Source: Pieris napi (taxonomy: Eukaryota > Arthropoda > Insecta > Lepidoptera > Pieridae). From it: a stretch of 64,000 bases of DNA. The notes under the pieces were generated by a model. The model searched no databases, was not told the origin of the DNA, and saw only the letters and a program-made list of their open reading frames with translations. Of this stretch, positions 1 through 10,673 are shown piece by piece; within the stretch, counting starts at the first letter, position 1; each line of letters starts with the position of its first letter. The DNA is taken from NCBI RefSeq assembly GCF_905475465.1, contig NC_062245.1:4464001-4528000 (forward strand), given 5' to 3'. Both the position numbers and the translations under genes were made by a program.

Positions 1-582
1 ACATTTCTTGTTTGGGCCATATAGATCTGTCCATTTGTTATGTTAAAGCCTAAAGCCTTAGGTTAGAAAAGTTAGTGACGACAAAAAAAAATCTTGATTG
101 GGCCCATATAGTCTTGGCAACATCTATATGTAAAAAATATAAACTAAAAACTAGATTATAGAACCGAGTCAGTTATTTAGTTTATTTCACAGTTATTAAA
201 TTCATAAGACAACTCATTAATTACTAATAACTACAGTGGTTTTCATATTTATTTATTTGATTTTAGTAGTTATAATAATTCAAATACATAGTATATAAAA
301 GCCAACGGAACTACTTTATGATAAATATATTCCGCCTATGTGGTATGTATTCTGTGAAATTAATAAATGGGCGTTTTTTGCAAAAAATATATTTACAGAG
401 ATTGCATTAAAAAAAGTTCAACGTTATACATATTTCCATATCACTTCTAATCAGTTTTTCATTATTTGAACTCAGAAACATACCTCAGTAATATATTAAT
501 GTCATTACCCATATAATTTGATTCTTAACAAAGTATACAATTAATATAACTATGAGGGATACATATAACGATAATAACTTTA

Positions 583-722
583 AAATTCCTCACGATGTTT
601 TCCTTCACCGTTCGAGCGAATGTTAAATGCGCTCATAGAAAGAACGTCCATTGGTGCACAGCCGGAGATCGAACCTACGACCTCAGGGATGAGAGTCGCA
701 CGCTGAAACCAACACTGCTCAC
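583..722 (-). mobile_element. tRNA-derived SINE, family A, 5' part
   Basis: On the minus strand the copy begins near 722 with a tRNA-like head. This has an internal promoter B box (GGTTCGATC-type, here read from the complement of gatcgaacc) and then the shared body motif 'cggtgaaggaaaacatcgtgagg'-like, of which the complement is visible around 585-605. The same order recurs in at least eight places in the window. This copy lacks the body and tail. Confidence 0.75.
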
Positions 723-1212
723 AACTTTCATTCGTATATATAATTCTAATCTATAGTTAGAATGTATATATACAAATAATGGGCAGATTAAGTATGTACA
801 TAATAGTTATGGTACATTAAATAATTACCAGCTGCGTATTGAAACATCATTAAAGGATCTATATAATAATATAATTAATTGAAAATTTAAGATCTATTAC
901 AATAATGACGTCTATTCGTAATGAGATTAAATTAGAAATGCGGGACTATTATTCAGTGAATCACGGAGCCAACTTGCTTATGGTGTTCTTATTTCTACAT
1001 ATTTCTACTATAATTGAGTGACATTATATAAAGAAGTCCACATTATACTAGATAATCTTGCGCTTTTAAGCATATTTTAAATATATAATGAATTTACCTA
1101 AATAAAGAAATGCAGTGCTTAGCTATCGTCGAATAGATTTAATTACACTAGGTAATAAAGCGGGCATTATTGTAAGTGAAGATGGGTTTTACCATCGTAT
1201 ATACTAATGACA

Positions 1213-1487
1213 AGAGCAGTATTAGCCTAGTGGCTTCAGCGTGTGACTCTTATCCCTAAGGTAGTAGTTTTGAATCTCAGTTGTGCACCAATGGACTTTG
1301 TTTATGCGCCTATTTAACACACGCTCGTACGGTGAAGGAAAGTATTGTGAGGAAACCAACATGTCTTAGGCGCAAAAAGTTGACGGCATGTGTAAGGTAT
1401 TACACCTACTTGCTAATTAGTGAAAACAAATGATCACGAAAAGTTACACAAATCTAAAGACCGAGTAGCGCGCGCTACAGTTTTTTT
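1213..1487 (+). mobile_element. tRNA-derived SINE, family A, near full length
   Basis: The head is GAGCAGTATTAGCCTAGTGG (A-box region). It is followed by a degraded B box, the body motif around 'acggtgaagg', 'aaaaagttgacggc', and a 3' part ending in a T-run. Compared with the other copies here it has many substitutions, so it is an old insertion. Confidence 0.8.
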
Positions 1488-2008
1488 ATTATATTTGTAA
1501 TATTACATTCGTTCCCGAACAAAAGTCTAAAAGAATAATTAACAAATATTTTTGTGTTTAAACATATTCATATATGCGTTGATGAAATTCCTGTTATCGG
1601 CTGATACTTTTATAAAAATCGTTTTGAAAGGGCACATTGTTTTCGAAACTTTACGGTATGAACACCGTCCAATTGTTTTGCGAAAAATTCAAATAACGAA
1701 TAGGTATGTCAATTAAATTCGTTAAAATCCTAAAATGAAACAAAGAAGGCACAATATGAATTCCTTTTTTAAACATTTAATTTTATACTTTTGAAATCGT
1801 ACTAAAAATATCCTACGGATTATTTAAATTTAGATTATAATTATAATTAATACATATTTGTATAAGAGGTCGCAATTCTAAAAATCCAAGGCTTTTTTGG
1901 AAGTGTGTTTTTAGATTTTAGCGTTTTATTCTTAAAAGTCCTTTAGGTAAATAAGTCACACAAAAAATATAATGACAATGTCAAGCATATGTACGTAATA
2001 TAATCAAT

Positions 2009-2298
2009 GGCGCTACAATCTTTTTACGTCTGGGCCCCAGATTTCTGAATCTGTTTCATGATCATTTTTTTATCTAATTGGCATGTAGGTGATCAGCCTC
2101 CTGTGGCTGACACACGCCATCGACTTTTTGGGTCAAAGACATGTCGGTTTCCTCACGGTGTCTTCCTTCACCGTTCGAGAGAATGTTAAATACGCACATA
2201 GAAAGAAAGTCCATTAATGCACTGCCGGCCGGGGGGATCGAACCTACGACCTCAATGATGAGAGTCGCACGCTGAAGCCACTAGGACAACACTGCTCT
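2009..2298 (-). mobile_element. tRNA-derived SINE, family A, near full length
   Basis: Read on the minus strand it runs from the tRNA-like head (complement of actgctct near 2298), through a B box next to a short G/C run, through the conserved body, to the tail ending GTAGCG near 2011. It aligns by eye along its whole length with the copy at 40685-40960. Confidence 0.8.
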
Positions 2299-2672
2299 AT
2301 CTGTCAGGCACACATTTCTTATAATTTAAAAATAAAACACATATGACCTCCTATTAGAAAAATAAAAAATATCTTTTGTCTTTCCAACATGATACTTAAA
2401 AAATGGATAGACATTTTCATTATCCGGATATACTTAAAGCTTTCAAGTCAATATAAAAACAAAAGCTTATCAAGTGAATGATATCGATGAAAGCCTCCTC
2501 AACCAGGCTTTAGATAAGTAGAGCATGCTTATTGATTTTCCTATTGCTACGAGTACATCTCAAGTATTACATTTATTAATAGTAATGAGAGATACAATAT
2601 ATTATTACGAATATAAATCAAACAAAAGAAACCGAATCAATGTTTAGTACACAATACTCTTTGTAGCTGAAT

Positions 2673-2960
2673 AAGTCAAGTCAAAATCAAAAATCATTTA
2701 TTCATATAGGTAACACAATGTACACTTATGAACGTCAAAAAAGAAATATACATTAAATGCTTCTAATTTTACATTGACTGCCAGTTCTCAAATCAAGGGC
2801 GTAGAACGGAAGAGAAGAACTGGCAATACTCTCCGCCGCAATTTTTTTTTATTTACACAACGCTTGTAAGGAGCTGCAACCATTACACCATGTTCCACAT
2901 GACATCTTAAGTAATAAATAATAATAAAATAAATTAAAAAAAAAAAGATTTGTCTTCTAT
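2673..2960 (-). mobile_element. 3' fragment of a non-LTR retrotransposon (family X)
   Basis: The segment with 'ccagttctcaaatcaagggc' and 'ctccgccgc' recurs in the opposite orientation at 25150-25360. The end part (complement of 'tcataagtgtacattgtg', then a TTTGATTTTGACTT-like tail) recurs at 57385-57460. Three copies sharing the same end and stopping inside at different points is the usual look of 5'-truncated LINE insertions. No coding sequence remains. Confidence 0.6.
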
Positions 2961-3905
2961 CAGCAGGAGGCATGGCACGCACTGACATTCTCGTAGTATA
3001 GGAATAGGAAAATAAATTCTACATTTTTACTGATTATTTACAACTATTTGTACTACTTAAAAACTTAAAACGCTTCAATAATTTCTGATTATTTAAATAA
3101 TACCAAATATGACAGGTTTTTACGGTACAGACCAGATAGTATTCATGCGATCCTATATTTCCTTTTACAAACGAATAGTATTTAAATTAATTTCAAAACA
3201 GATAATGCACACCCGTATATAAGTTGAAACCTGTTTTCCACAAAGCGAGCTTGGAATTAATTAAGTTTAAGAGATTTATAGTAGAGGTGTACATAACTTT
3301 ACTGATAGCAAGATGAAGTTTATATGAACTCTAGAAGTCTTATGCCACTGGTTTCTATAAAAGAAATATAGCACTCTCTAAATCGTAATATACAACAGAA
3401 AGATATTAGAGCGACTCATGGCCATGTGTAATATACCTTTTCAGAATCCCTATTAAATGCGCCAAAACTTGTAATACAGGGTCATTTTTCGGTAGAGTAA
3501 TTTTTTTTTACAGTGGGGTCCGAAGTAAACAAAAAGTTTTGATTTGAAAAAAATTTATATCGTATAACTTAATATTATTTTCATTAGACTCAATAAACAA
3601 CTATAAATAGTATGTGTTAAGCAAGAACTCATCAATACCAATCTAGTGGATATTATGAAAAAGATACAGGATGTAGATTTTTTCGAATTTTAATTAGAAT
3701 TAGTAAAAAAAGTCAATTTTCTTATAAAACGCAAAAAAAAATTATAACTCTGCAGGGGTTGAGCTTAGAGACCTCCCGTAGAGTAATTTTTTGTAGCTGA
3801 TGACCTCATCTATCCCCTATTTGCGTTTGATCCACGACTTTTTGGCCATATGTATAAGTACATCATAATAACATTTTGTAAATAATCTTGTACCGTCTCT
3901 TTCAG

Positions 3906-4103
3906 CAACATCATCCAATGACCCATTACTCCTATTTCGGCAGTGACTCGCAAGATTACAACTCGGACTACTCTAACAGCTATGCCTATTCCGCTGGTGG
4001 TGGGTACGGCAAGGACTGGCCATCAAATAGAGCGTATACGATCTCAAAGCATAGGCCCACCCCAGCTCCAGCGTATTATACTGCTCCTGGGAACACACAA
4101 TAG
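3906..4103 (+). CDS. Last coding exon of an upstream Osiris-family gene (partial)
   Basis: An acceptor site (pyrimidine tract then CAG at 3903-3905) is followed by 66 codons including a TAA stop at 4101-4103. The reading is Tyr/Ser/Gly/Asp-rich: it begins QHHPMTHYSYFGSDSQDYN and ends in PTPAPAYYTAPGNTQ. A low-complexity Tyr/His/Ser/Pro C-terminal tail after the hydrophobic segment is typical of Osiris (DUF1676) proteins. The gene lies on the same strand as the complete Osiris gene 21 kb downstream, as expected in an Osiris cluster. No other exon of this gene is visible in the 3.9 kb to the left, so the signal peptide, Cys pair and hydrophobic exons must lie outside the window. Phase 0 is my reading of the junction. 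The family assignment rests on tail composition and position, so it is less firm than for the other two genes. Confidence 0.7.
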   Translation, partial: QHHPMTHYSYFGSDSQDYNSDYSNSYAYSAGGGYGKDWPSNRAYTISKHRPTPAPAYYTAPGNTQ

Positions 4104-5261
4104 AAAACAATTATTTATTTATTCTATTTTTTCTTTCTGCTAGCTCTTAGAAAAACTCTTTCGAGAACCGGAAACAATAACCATGGCCCAAAGGCGAAAA
4201 CAACTTATCTTTGGTGACTTGCTTATTTGTATACGAAAAAACATTTGACAATCACCAACCATGATAGTATATTTACTTAAGGAACTCGTCCCTTAGAAAA
4301 GTTTGTTTATAACAATTGGTTATAGCAATAGGTTTTATTATTTTTTAAATATTCAGTTATGCTTATTTCACGGCTTTTGAAAACCAGCAGCGTTTAAAAA
4401 CAAACTGTGGTTTGGTGAATTGAAGAAATTAATTTTTTTATATTTAAAACTCTCCTTATCATCTTTCAATGAATATTGAGAGTTTTCAATCCTAGAATTT
4501 AACTTTATAAGTTCTTTTAAATATATTTTATAAGTATTTAAAATACTCCCGACTGTCTTCACCTAATTTAATTTTGTTTATGTATAGATATTAGCTAACT
4601 TATGAAAATAGGGTTTAATCATAAGTAGGTTGCATTTATCTAGTATAAGTTTTAATTGTAATATTTATTCTATTATTTATTTTAATATAAGCTATTTTAT
4701 ACATCAAAATATTACATAGTATCTGTATATCATTTTTAATTTATAAGGTTGAAAGATGTAACATTAAAAATATTATAATTTTAGTGTATTTTTCTCTAGA
4801 TATTAATCTATTTTACAATATTTGTAAACAGAACAATCCATTGTTCTAAAAACACCCTTAACTATCTTAAACAAATAATATATGGCACCTTTTGCATAGA
4901 AGATCGAATATAAAATTGATGCGTGTAGCTGGCAAATGTTATTTCCCTTGAAATTTATTCTTAGCAAACTTGTCAATGGATTACGTCGAAGAGCCCACGT
5001 AGGGCTGCCATCTGTACGGATTATCTCTAATTTATTTATTCGAGAACTAGTTTTATTTGGATAAGCCTCTACAGATTACCATAATAAAGGTAGACTTTCA
5101 TATCAAACAAATAAATCAGCCTATAAAAGTTACACTTATAGTAAGCAAAACATTAAGGAAATCTTCTAGATTTTAGCTGGCCATCTGGAAGGCTGTATCT
5201 TCTTGAATAAAAACATTCAGTGTTTCGTTCATTATTAAAAGATTATAATAGTTTTGCGCAC
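4104..5261. other. Intergenic DNA, nothing recognised
   Basis: This is the AT-rich flank downstream of the first Osiris terminal exon. No canonical AATAAA was seen close to the stop codon on the plus strand, so the 3' end of that gene is not located. Short open frames here look like chance. Confidence 0.5.
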
Positions 5262-5435
5262 CATCACTATGTGGAAGCAGCTGCTGCCCAATGAAGTATT
5301 TGTGAACTAATTTGACTTCGTTCAAAACAGAGGCTGGTTACGCATGAGCGAATGCTCATCATTATGCTCTGGCAGTGAGTGTCTATGTCACTTATAATCA
5401 GATGAGCCTCCTGTTCTATATAAAAACATGTTAAT
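5262..5435 (+). mobile_element. 3' fragment of a non-LTR retrotransposon (family Y)
   Basis: The block contains 'tggaagcagctgctgccc', 'aatttgacttcgtt' and the end motif 'cagatgagcctcctg' followed by a short A-rich tail. The same order (gaaccaattcgac, ggcaacgcact, catcagatgagc, cctgttt) is seen at 39540-39705 and 58175-58372. It is a decayed LINE 3' end with no coding sequence left. Confidence 0.55.
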
Positions 5436-6659
5436 AAAACTGGAGAGCTTTTTGTGTTCTTCGGTTGTTTCACTGTTTAAACTAAATTACGAACGACACG
5501 GTAACCGCACACTACAACGGCTCATTTTGACGAATGTCTAGAACGTAATAATGTATTAACACTCTTTTCGTGGAAATATTATAACGTTGGTGAAATATAT
5601 TGTTACCACTCTTTATTTTTTTTTAAACCGTAGTATTAACTTTTATGATTATTTGGTAGATTTACAATCTAAACTAAAACTCTATTTATGGTTGTTGCCT
5701 CTATAACAGGATAGGAAAATTAAATAAACGGGTATTACTAACATTGTGCACAAAACAATTTCCATAGAATAAAGATATCCTCCTGTTTTTTTTTTAAATT
5801 AAATGTTTGTGCATTTAGTTTTATATTAAAAATTTCCTTTTAAGAATTACATTTCACTCATTTAGTGTTCTGTAGCAGGTATTCACGACATAAAGCTATA
5901 ATTATTATGAGTTTTCCTTCGTGTATCCGCAACTTGAGACAATCGATCATCTACAACATAGCGACGCATTACTTGGCGTAACAATCTGACAGGACACTTT
6001 GCATATTGCATATCCACTATATCACTATAATGAATGTTAGGTAGGAAAATAGACGCATTACATATAACTCTGTTTATTTTACCTCTCATCGATTCGTCGT
6101 ATTCCGTACTGAAATGCGAGCATAAATAGGCTTAACTATTTTTAATCTAACGTAAATTACTTATATTTTTTTACATAATTTAAAGTTTATTTTAGTTTTA
6201 AGAACTATATAATATCACACGTCACAGTGCTTACAAGTACTTAAGCTTTTCACTCTTAATTCATTTTCTCATACTATAATAAATAAATAAATATAAGATT
6301 TTATGTATATATTATTTACTGGAAATATAATATAAGGTAAGATATTATTATATTATTGGTATTTTGTTTAAGCCCGATTTTAAACGACGCTATAACTTTT
6401 AGAACATAATATACTGTGGTCTATACACGCTTGACCACAGAAAACATATTTTAGTAAATAACCGAGACCGTTTGTTGTGAAAGTTATTGTTTTACACAGC
6501 TTGAGATAAAATGTATGTTCTGTTTACTGTTTTGAGATATTTTGATACTATATCAACAATAATTCTATACTAAAAACAATGAAATTTTTTAATCTAATTC
6601 GGTGACGTTAACCATCATACTAGGTCTTGGTTTCATTTATTTAGCTAATTGTAGATTAA
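5436..6659. other. Intergenic DNA, nothing recognised
   Basis: AT-rich sequence without splice-flanked coding stretches or repeats that I could match elsewhere in the window. The 68-codon minus-strand frame near 5883-6089 has no recognisable features. Confidence 0.45.
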
Positions 6660-7000
6660 TTTAATATATAAAATTCTCGCGTCACAATGTTCGTTCCCTT
6701 TACTCCTCCGAAATGGCTTGACCGGTTCTTATGATTATTTTATGCATATTCATTAAGTCTGAGAATTGGCTACTATCTATCTTTCAAACCCCTAAGTGAT
6801 AAGGGGTGTCCACCCCAAAAATTTATTGTTTGGATATTTTTTTATTATGTGGCTTAAAAAATACATACAACCCTTAATTTTCACCCCTCTACGATTAGAC
6901 CCTATTTTTATTATAGTAGATATTCCGCTATTTTTATTGAACTAATAATGTTTCCTAGAAATAATATACATGGCAAAACAACGTTTGCCGGGTCAGCTAG
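6660..7000 (+). mobile_element. Non-autonomous Helitron, family 1
   Basis: The right end has the Helitron hallmarks: a hairpin-forming run (GGCAAAACAACGTTTGCC, 6972-6989), then GGTCAGCTAG ending in CTAG, and a T immediately outside. The left end is the conserved TATATAAAATTCTCGCGTCA block, with the terminal TC decayed. The inner motif 'cgaaatggcttgaccggtt' is shared with the inverted copies at 26104, 26814 and 27207. No Rep/helicase sequence is present. Confidence 0.8.
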
Positions 7001-8253
7001 TAAGTATATATCTTAAGAACTGGACATCTCATTTAATGCTTGATTACTTAACAACGGATTTATGGAAGCAGTGAAATAATTTTTGCAGTTTACAATTCGA
7101 TCTATGTTTAAGGTCTTTTACTTTATGGAAATATTTGTTCGTTTTATAAAATATTTGAGTATTAATTACATCGGCAAAGAAAGCATAAATCAGTATGATT
7201 TATTACCCTTTTACACAGACTTTTGCCAGAGCTAAAATGTATTTTCACGCCTTTGCTAATATAATTTTTCTAGGCAGAAAATGGCTTATCATTCACAATT
7301 TTCATCTTGACTCCTAATGGTATGTTGAAGGTTTGTCGTTGATTTATCGACCATTGTTATGAAAAAAGTTTTATCATTTTTCTGTTTTTTATAGGCCCTC
7401 TCCCATGTGGGCAATTTGGGAAGCCAACGAGCAGGCAGGTCGCTTAAGTTCCGGCTGCCTTCGAGACCTTTAATACCAGGAAGCAAGTGCGTTGCCGGCC
7501 TTTCATAAGCCATTGCCATGCCCATCCGCCAAAAAATTATCAATTTTATGTGAATTTGATTCGATTGCTTAAAATGGTCATAACACACCAAAAGTTAAAA
7601 GGTATAAAATCGTCTTTCTCAAAATAGATTTCTGAAAAGTAGTTTTAGTAATTGGGAAAATATGTAGTTAAAATAATAAAGTTGAATACAATCAATGTTT
7701 TTATTCAAGGATTTGATCTTAACGAGGAAAAGACTCTAGTGCATACAAAAGTTATTCCAATTGTATTCATACAACTTTTCAAATAGGTCAACGAGCCTCT
7801 AAATGTTTTGTAATTTTTTTTTTATATTTATAATTTTCCCAATATCCCCGACTCTTGTGTTGCGGGACATTATTTTGTACAAACATATATATATATATAT
7901 ACATACAAGAAATTTCCTAATTTATATATCCATACATAAAAATATGTCATTGCAACCATACTTATTCAGTATTATACATTTTATAATCCAATACGTGGTT
8001 GATGGAAGTAAAACTGTATGGGACCAAAATCCTTCACTTTTGGTGATAGATTAATGCGCTTAGCTTAACATTATCTGCTTTAACAAAACATTCATCAATA
8101 ATTCAGCTGGATACTCATAAATTGACCATGATAATGATTATACACTTATTTTTTTAAAGTACCCAATATAATTTTTGGGTCCAACACAAGCCGGTCACCG
8201 TAAATATTAATTGCAAAGTTCAATCGTGCTCAGGATGGATTTGGTTTTGGCCT
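7001..8253. other. Intergenic DNA with one LINE scrap and an AT microsatellite
   Basis: Apart from the fragment at 7383-7512 and an alternating AT run near 7886-7901, I recognise nothing. The open frame at 7803-8054 on the plus strand is Ile/Phe/Tyr-rich AT noise. Confidence 0.45.
7383..7512 (-). mobile_element. 3' fragment of a non-LTR retrotransposon (family Y)
   Basis: On the minus strand it reads 'aaaggccggcaacgcacttg', then a diverged middle, then 'cctgcctgctcg' and a TATAAAAAA-like end. This is the same end module as at 39540-39705 and 58175-58372. Confidence 0.55.
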
Positions 8254-8425
8254 GCCCTGCGATTCTGTAACTCACTTTTCGAACTCTAATAAACAATAAA
8301 CTACAAGCACCCACCTTTTCAGAATGCCAAATCATAAAATGACTGCTTCACGACTGATTTGAGAGAGACCGCCGATGCGAAAACCGCTGTGTGAGTTCGA
8401 AAAGTGAGTTACAGAATCGCAGTGC
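8254..8425. mobile_element. Palindromic MITE, family P, internally deleted
   Basis: The termini GCCCTGCGATTCTGTAACTC and its inverted partner (GAGTTACAGAATCGCA) bound an internally deleted copy of the element at 38520-38762. The left arm is cut short after 'ttttcgaactc'; the right arm is nearly full length. Confidence 0.8.
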
Positions 8426-8451
8426 AGGTACCTAATTGATCGTGTTACTAT

Positions 8452-8515
8452 AACAGGCAAGTAGGTGATCCGCCTTGATTCCGACACAAGTCGGATGAAA
8501 GCTGAGGTCTCACAA
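8452..8515 (-). mobile_element. SINE family A tail fragment
   Basis: The run 'aggcaagtaggtgatccgcc' followed by 'cgacacaagtcgg' matches the complement of the 3' half of the family A SINEs (compare 'gtaggtgatcagcctcctg' at 2086-2104). Only the tail is present. Confidence 0.45.
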
Positions 8516-9389
8516 TGTTTTTACCGTAAAAGCAAGTGAAATTATCAATTAGAAAAACCTATTTGCAGTTGGAGGGTGTGAGAAATTACATTAATGACGT
8601 TTTTTATTGTGACAATGTAATAAAACCTATATTGTAACAAGTAATATCATTAAACTAGTTGAAATTACGTAATAAATGTCACGTCTTATAGGTAATTAGC
8701 ACTTTGCCTGCCACTTTCGCTAATAATTACCCTCATTTGGGCTTCGTTTGAGCTTTGCTATAATTTGTTGAAGAAATTTTTATTAATTTTATGAAAAATT
8801 TGACTAGTTATTTATATATACAATTAAAGTATAAAAATTCTCATGAATGGCAGTAGACCTTTTAGGCTCTTCCAGGATTTCATCAGTGCATCTCGAGTTT
8901 CTGGCATCCAGTTAGGACTTTTAAGGTTTCCGGGTCCTTACTCCATGACGTTGATAAAACTTCTTCACGTCTTTTGTGAATATTTGGCTGAAAAGCGGCC
9001 TCTATCATTTGTGTATATGCCTATGCTATTGCTATTGTAATAGATGTATGAAAAAACTATTTTATAATAAAAATTACATATTTGAGAAAATAACTGTTGA
9101 CTAGGCAGTTATTTTCTCAAGCTTAGCATGATTTACTGCAGATCTTGATTGCCCTCGATTCATATTGAGGGTAAAAATCGCCATAACAATTTTGCTAAGA
9201 AAATATAAACGGTGGTTCTAAGTCGGTGGTTGTTTGAACTCCCCGGTGCCTCGGATACGCATAAATGGCTATCAGTGCCATTCCAGCCAGAATTATGGAT
9301 TAGGGAGTACATCTTTTCAACGTAAGTGACAAGTCTTAATAGAATATCTGTGTAAGACAAAAGCTTTAGTTTCTAAGAATAATGTATTA
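8516..9389. other. Intergenic DNA with one short hairpin
   Basis: A perfect 15-bp stem with a 9-nt loop lies at 9082-9120. The GC-richer pieces at 8843-9040 and 9160-9350 could be old transposon scraps, but I could not match them to a family. Confidence 0.4.
9082..9120. repeat. Perfect hairpin, 15-bp stem, 9-nt loop
   Basis: TTGAGAAAATAACTG (9082-9096) is followed by loop TTGACTAGG and the exact inverted copy at 9106-9120. Confidence 0.85.
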
Positions 9390-9654
9390 GGGAGCGTTCA
9401 ATTATTACGTCACGAATTTTTGGGGTGTGGTCCTTTTGTAAAACGTTACGACACGGGGCGGGGTTTGAATTACGCGTTAATATTATTTTCGACTTTCCAG
9501 TACTTTACACCACATAATGGTAACTTTAAGTATAAAGGTGGTCACGAAACCTTTTACTATACTTGGGTACAGAAAAACGTTACGGCGCGTTACATGGGGG
9601 GGGGGGGGTGTCAATAATCTCCTAAATTGCGTGACGTAATACTTGAACGCTCCC
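9390..9654. mobile_element. MITE with GGGAGCGTTCAA termini, PIF/Harbinger-like
   Basis: The terminal inverted repeats are GGGAGCGTTCAATTATTACG and the complement of a CGTAATACTTGAACGCTCCC end; they differ mainly at one internal position. TTA stands on both sides (9387-9389 and 9655-9657), matching the 3-bp TWA target duplication of PIF/Harbinger elements. The element is 265 bp, has no transposase and contains a run of 13 G at 9596-9608. The superfamily assignment rests on the TSD and the GGG start only. Confidence 0.65.
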
Positions 9655-9657
9655 TTA

Positions 9658-9913
9658 TCAATAAATCGTAAATTTAATAAAAATTAAATTAAGATTGGTA
9701 ATTTTGTCTATATTAAATAAGAATCGTAGTTTAATGCCGAAAAATATCAAAGGCAAGCCAAATGAGACAGATTCATCAAAACGATTTTCTGAAATTGAAA
9801 TAATGACGAGAATTCTCAACAGGATAGTGAAGCTCAGAGACTTTGCGCTAAGTATGACTTCCGCACAAAACGTATTGTATTTTGACATATGTCATATGTC
9901 AAAATCCATATAG
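9658..9913. other. Overlapping open frames with a 27-bp near-palindrome, unknown
   Basis: The 288 bp between two transposons is open on both strands: about 72 codons on plus (9695-9913) and 76 on minus (9658-9888). The plus reading (contains RFSEIEIMTRILNRIVKLRD) has an ordinary amino-acid mix but no family I recognise. A near-perfect palindrome built on TTTTGACATATG lies at 9879-9905. It may be a transposon scrap or chance. Confidence 0.25.
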
Positions 9914-9943
9914 GGACTTGAGGTAATGAACGCTGTCGTATAT

Positions 9944-10673
9944 AGTCTAGTCGACAAGTTGAAAATGGAACAAAATAGAGATACTACTCTTAAAATTATG
10001 TGCGATAGCTCATTGGATCCGGAATGACGTCTAGAAAAATGTGCCAAAAGCGTGTATTAGCTCATAAAAAATTGCAAAAGTTATAGACCATTAAAGATGA
10101 AAAAATAATGGCATTTAGTTTTTTGCCAATATTTAATAAACTATTAATATTTAAGAAATTTCAAATAAAGATTCTGAAAGAAGAGGAAATTTCTAATAAA
10201 AAACTCCTGACTCCCAGAACTCTATCTCCATTATTTATAATGTTAATTTAACGCTGAAAATAGGTCTGCGGGTGACATTTTTAGGATTCGCGCGTGGCGT
10301 CAAAAGCGACTACGGCACATTAATTAATTTATTTAAGGTATTGAATATTTTTTTTTAAATTTTAAAAAATTATGGTGTGTTCTGAACACTATAATTAATT
10401 TATTCCCGTTGAAAATTTTACTTAAAGTTAATTTTTCAACAAGTTAAAAAATTAAAAAATTAATTTTAAATAAAAGTAATATTCATGATAATCAAAAACT
10501 AAATGCCATTATTTTTTTATCTTTAATGGTCTATAACTTTTGCAATTTTTTATGTGCTAATACACGCTTTTAGCACATTTTTCTAGACGTCATTCCGGAT
10601 CCAATGAGCTATCGCACATAATTTTATGAGTAGTATCTCTATTTTGTTCCATTTTCAACTTGTCGACTAGACT
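9944..10673. mobile_element. Non-autonomous DNA element with ~185-bp inverted arms
   Basis: The left arm begins AGTCTAGTCGACAAGTTGAA (9944) and runs to about 10125. The right arm is its near-exact inverse from about 10489 to 10673, with few differences (for example an A/G at the 'ttat(g/a)ag' position). The 360-bp AT-rich core has no open frame. The flanks do not show a clear target duplication. It is a fold-back or long-TIR element of unknown superfamily. Confidence 0.75.

Larger units (their letters stand above)
1..3905 (+). other. Presumed last intron of the upstream Osiris gene, with repeats
   Basis: No exon-like reading was seen on either strand. The stretch holds three tRNA-derived SINE copies (583-722, 1213-1487, 2009-2298) and a LINE 3' fragment (2673-2960), listed separately. 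The rest (1-582, 723-1212, 1488-2008, 2299-2672, 2961-3905) is AT-rich with nothing I recognise. A long last intron fits the pattern of the complete Osiris gene downstream, whose last intron is 5.5 kb. Confidence 0.5.

Noticed and set aside
7886..7901. AT alternation as a Helitron or origin signal
   Set aside because: A plain microsatellite; no Helitron end nearby.
8843..9040. 65-codon plus frame
   Set aside because: No recognisable family on either strand.
9596..9608. G13 run as a telomere or switch-like signal
   Set aside because: It lies inside a MITE with clear ends; simple slippage is enough.
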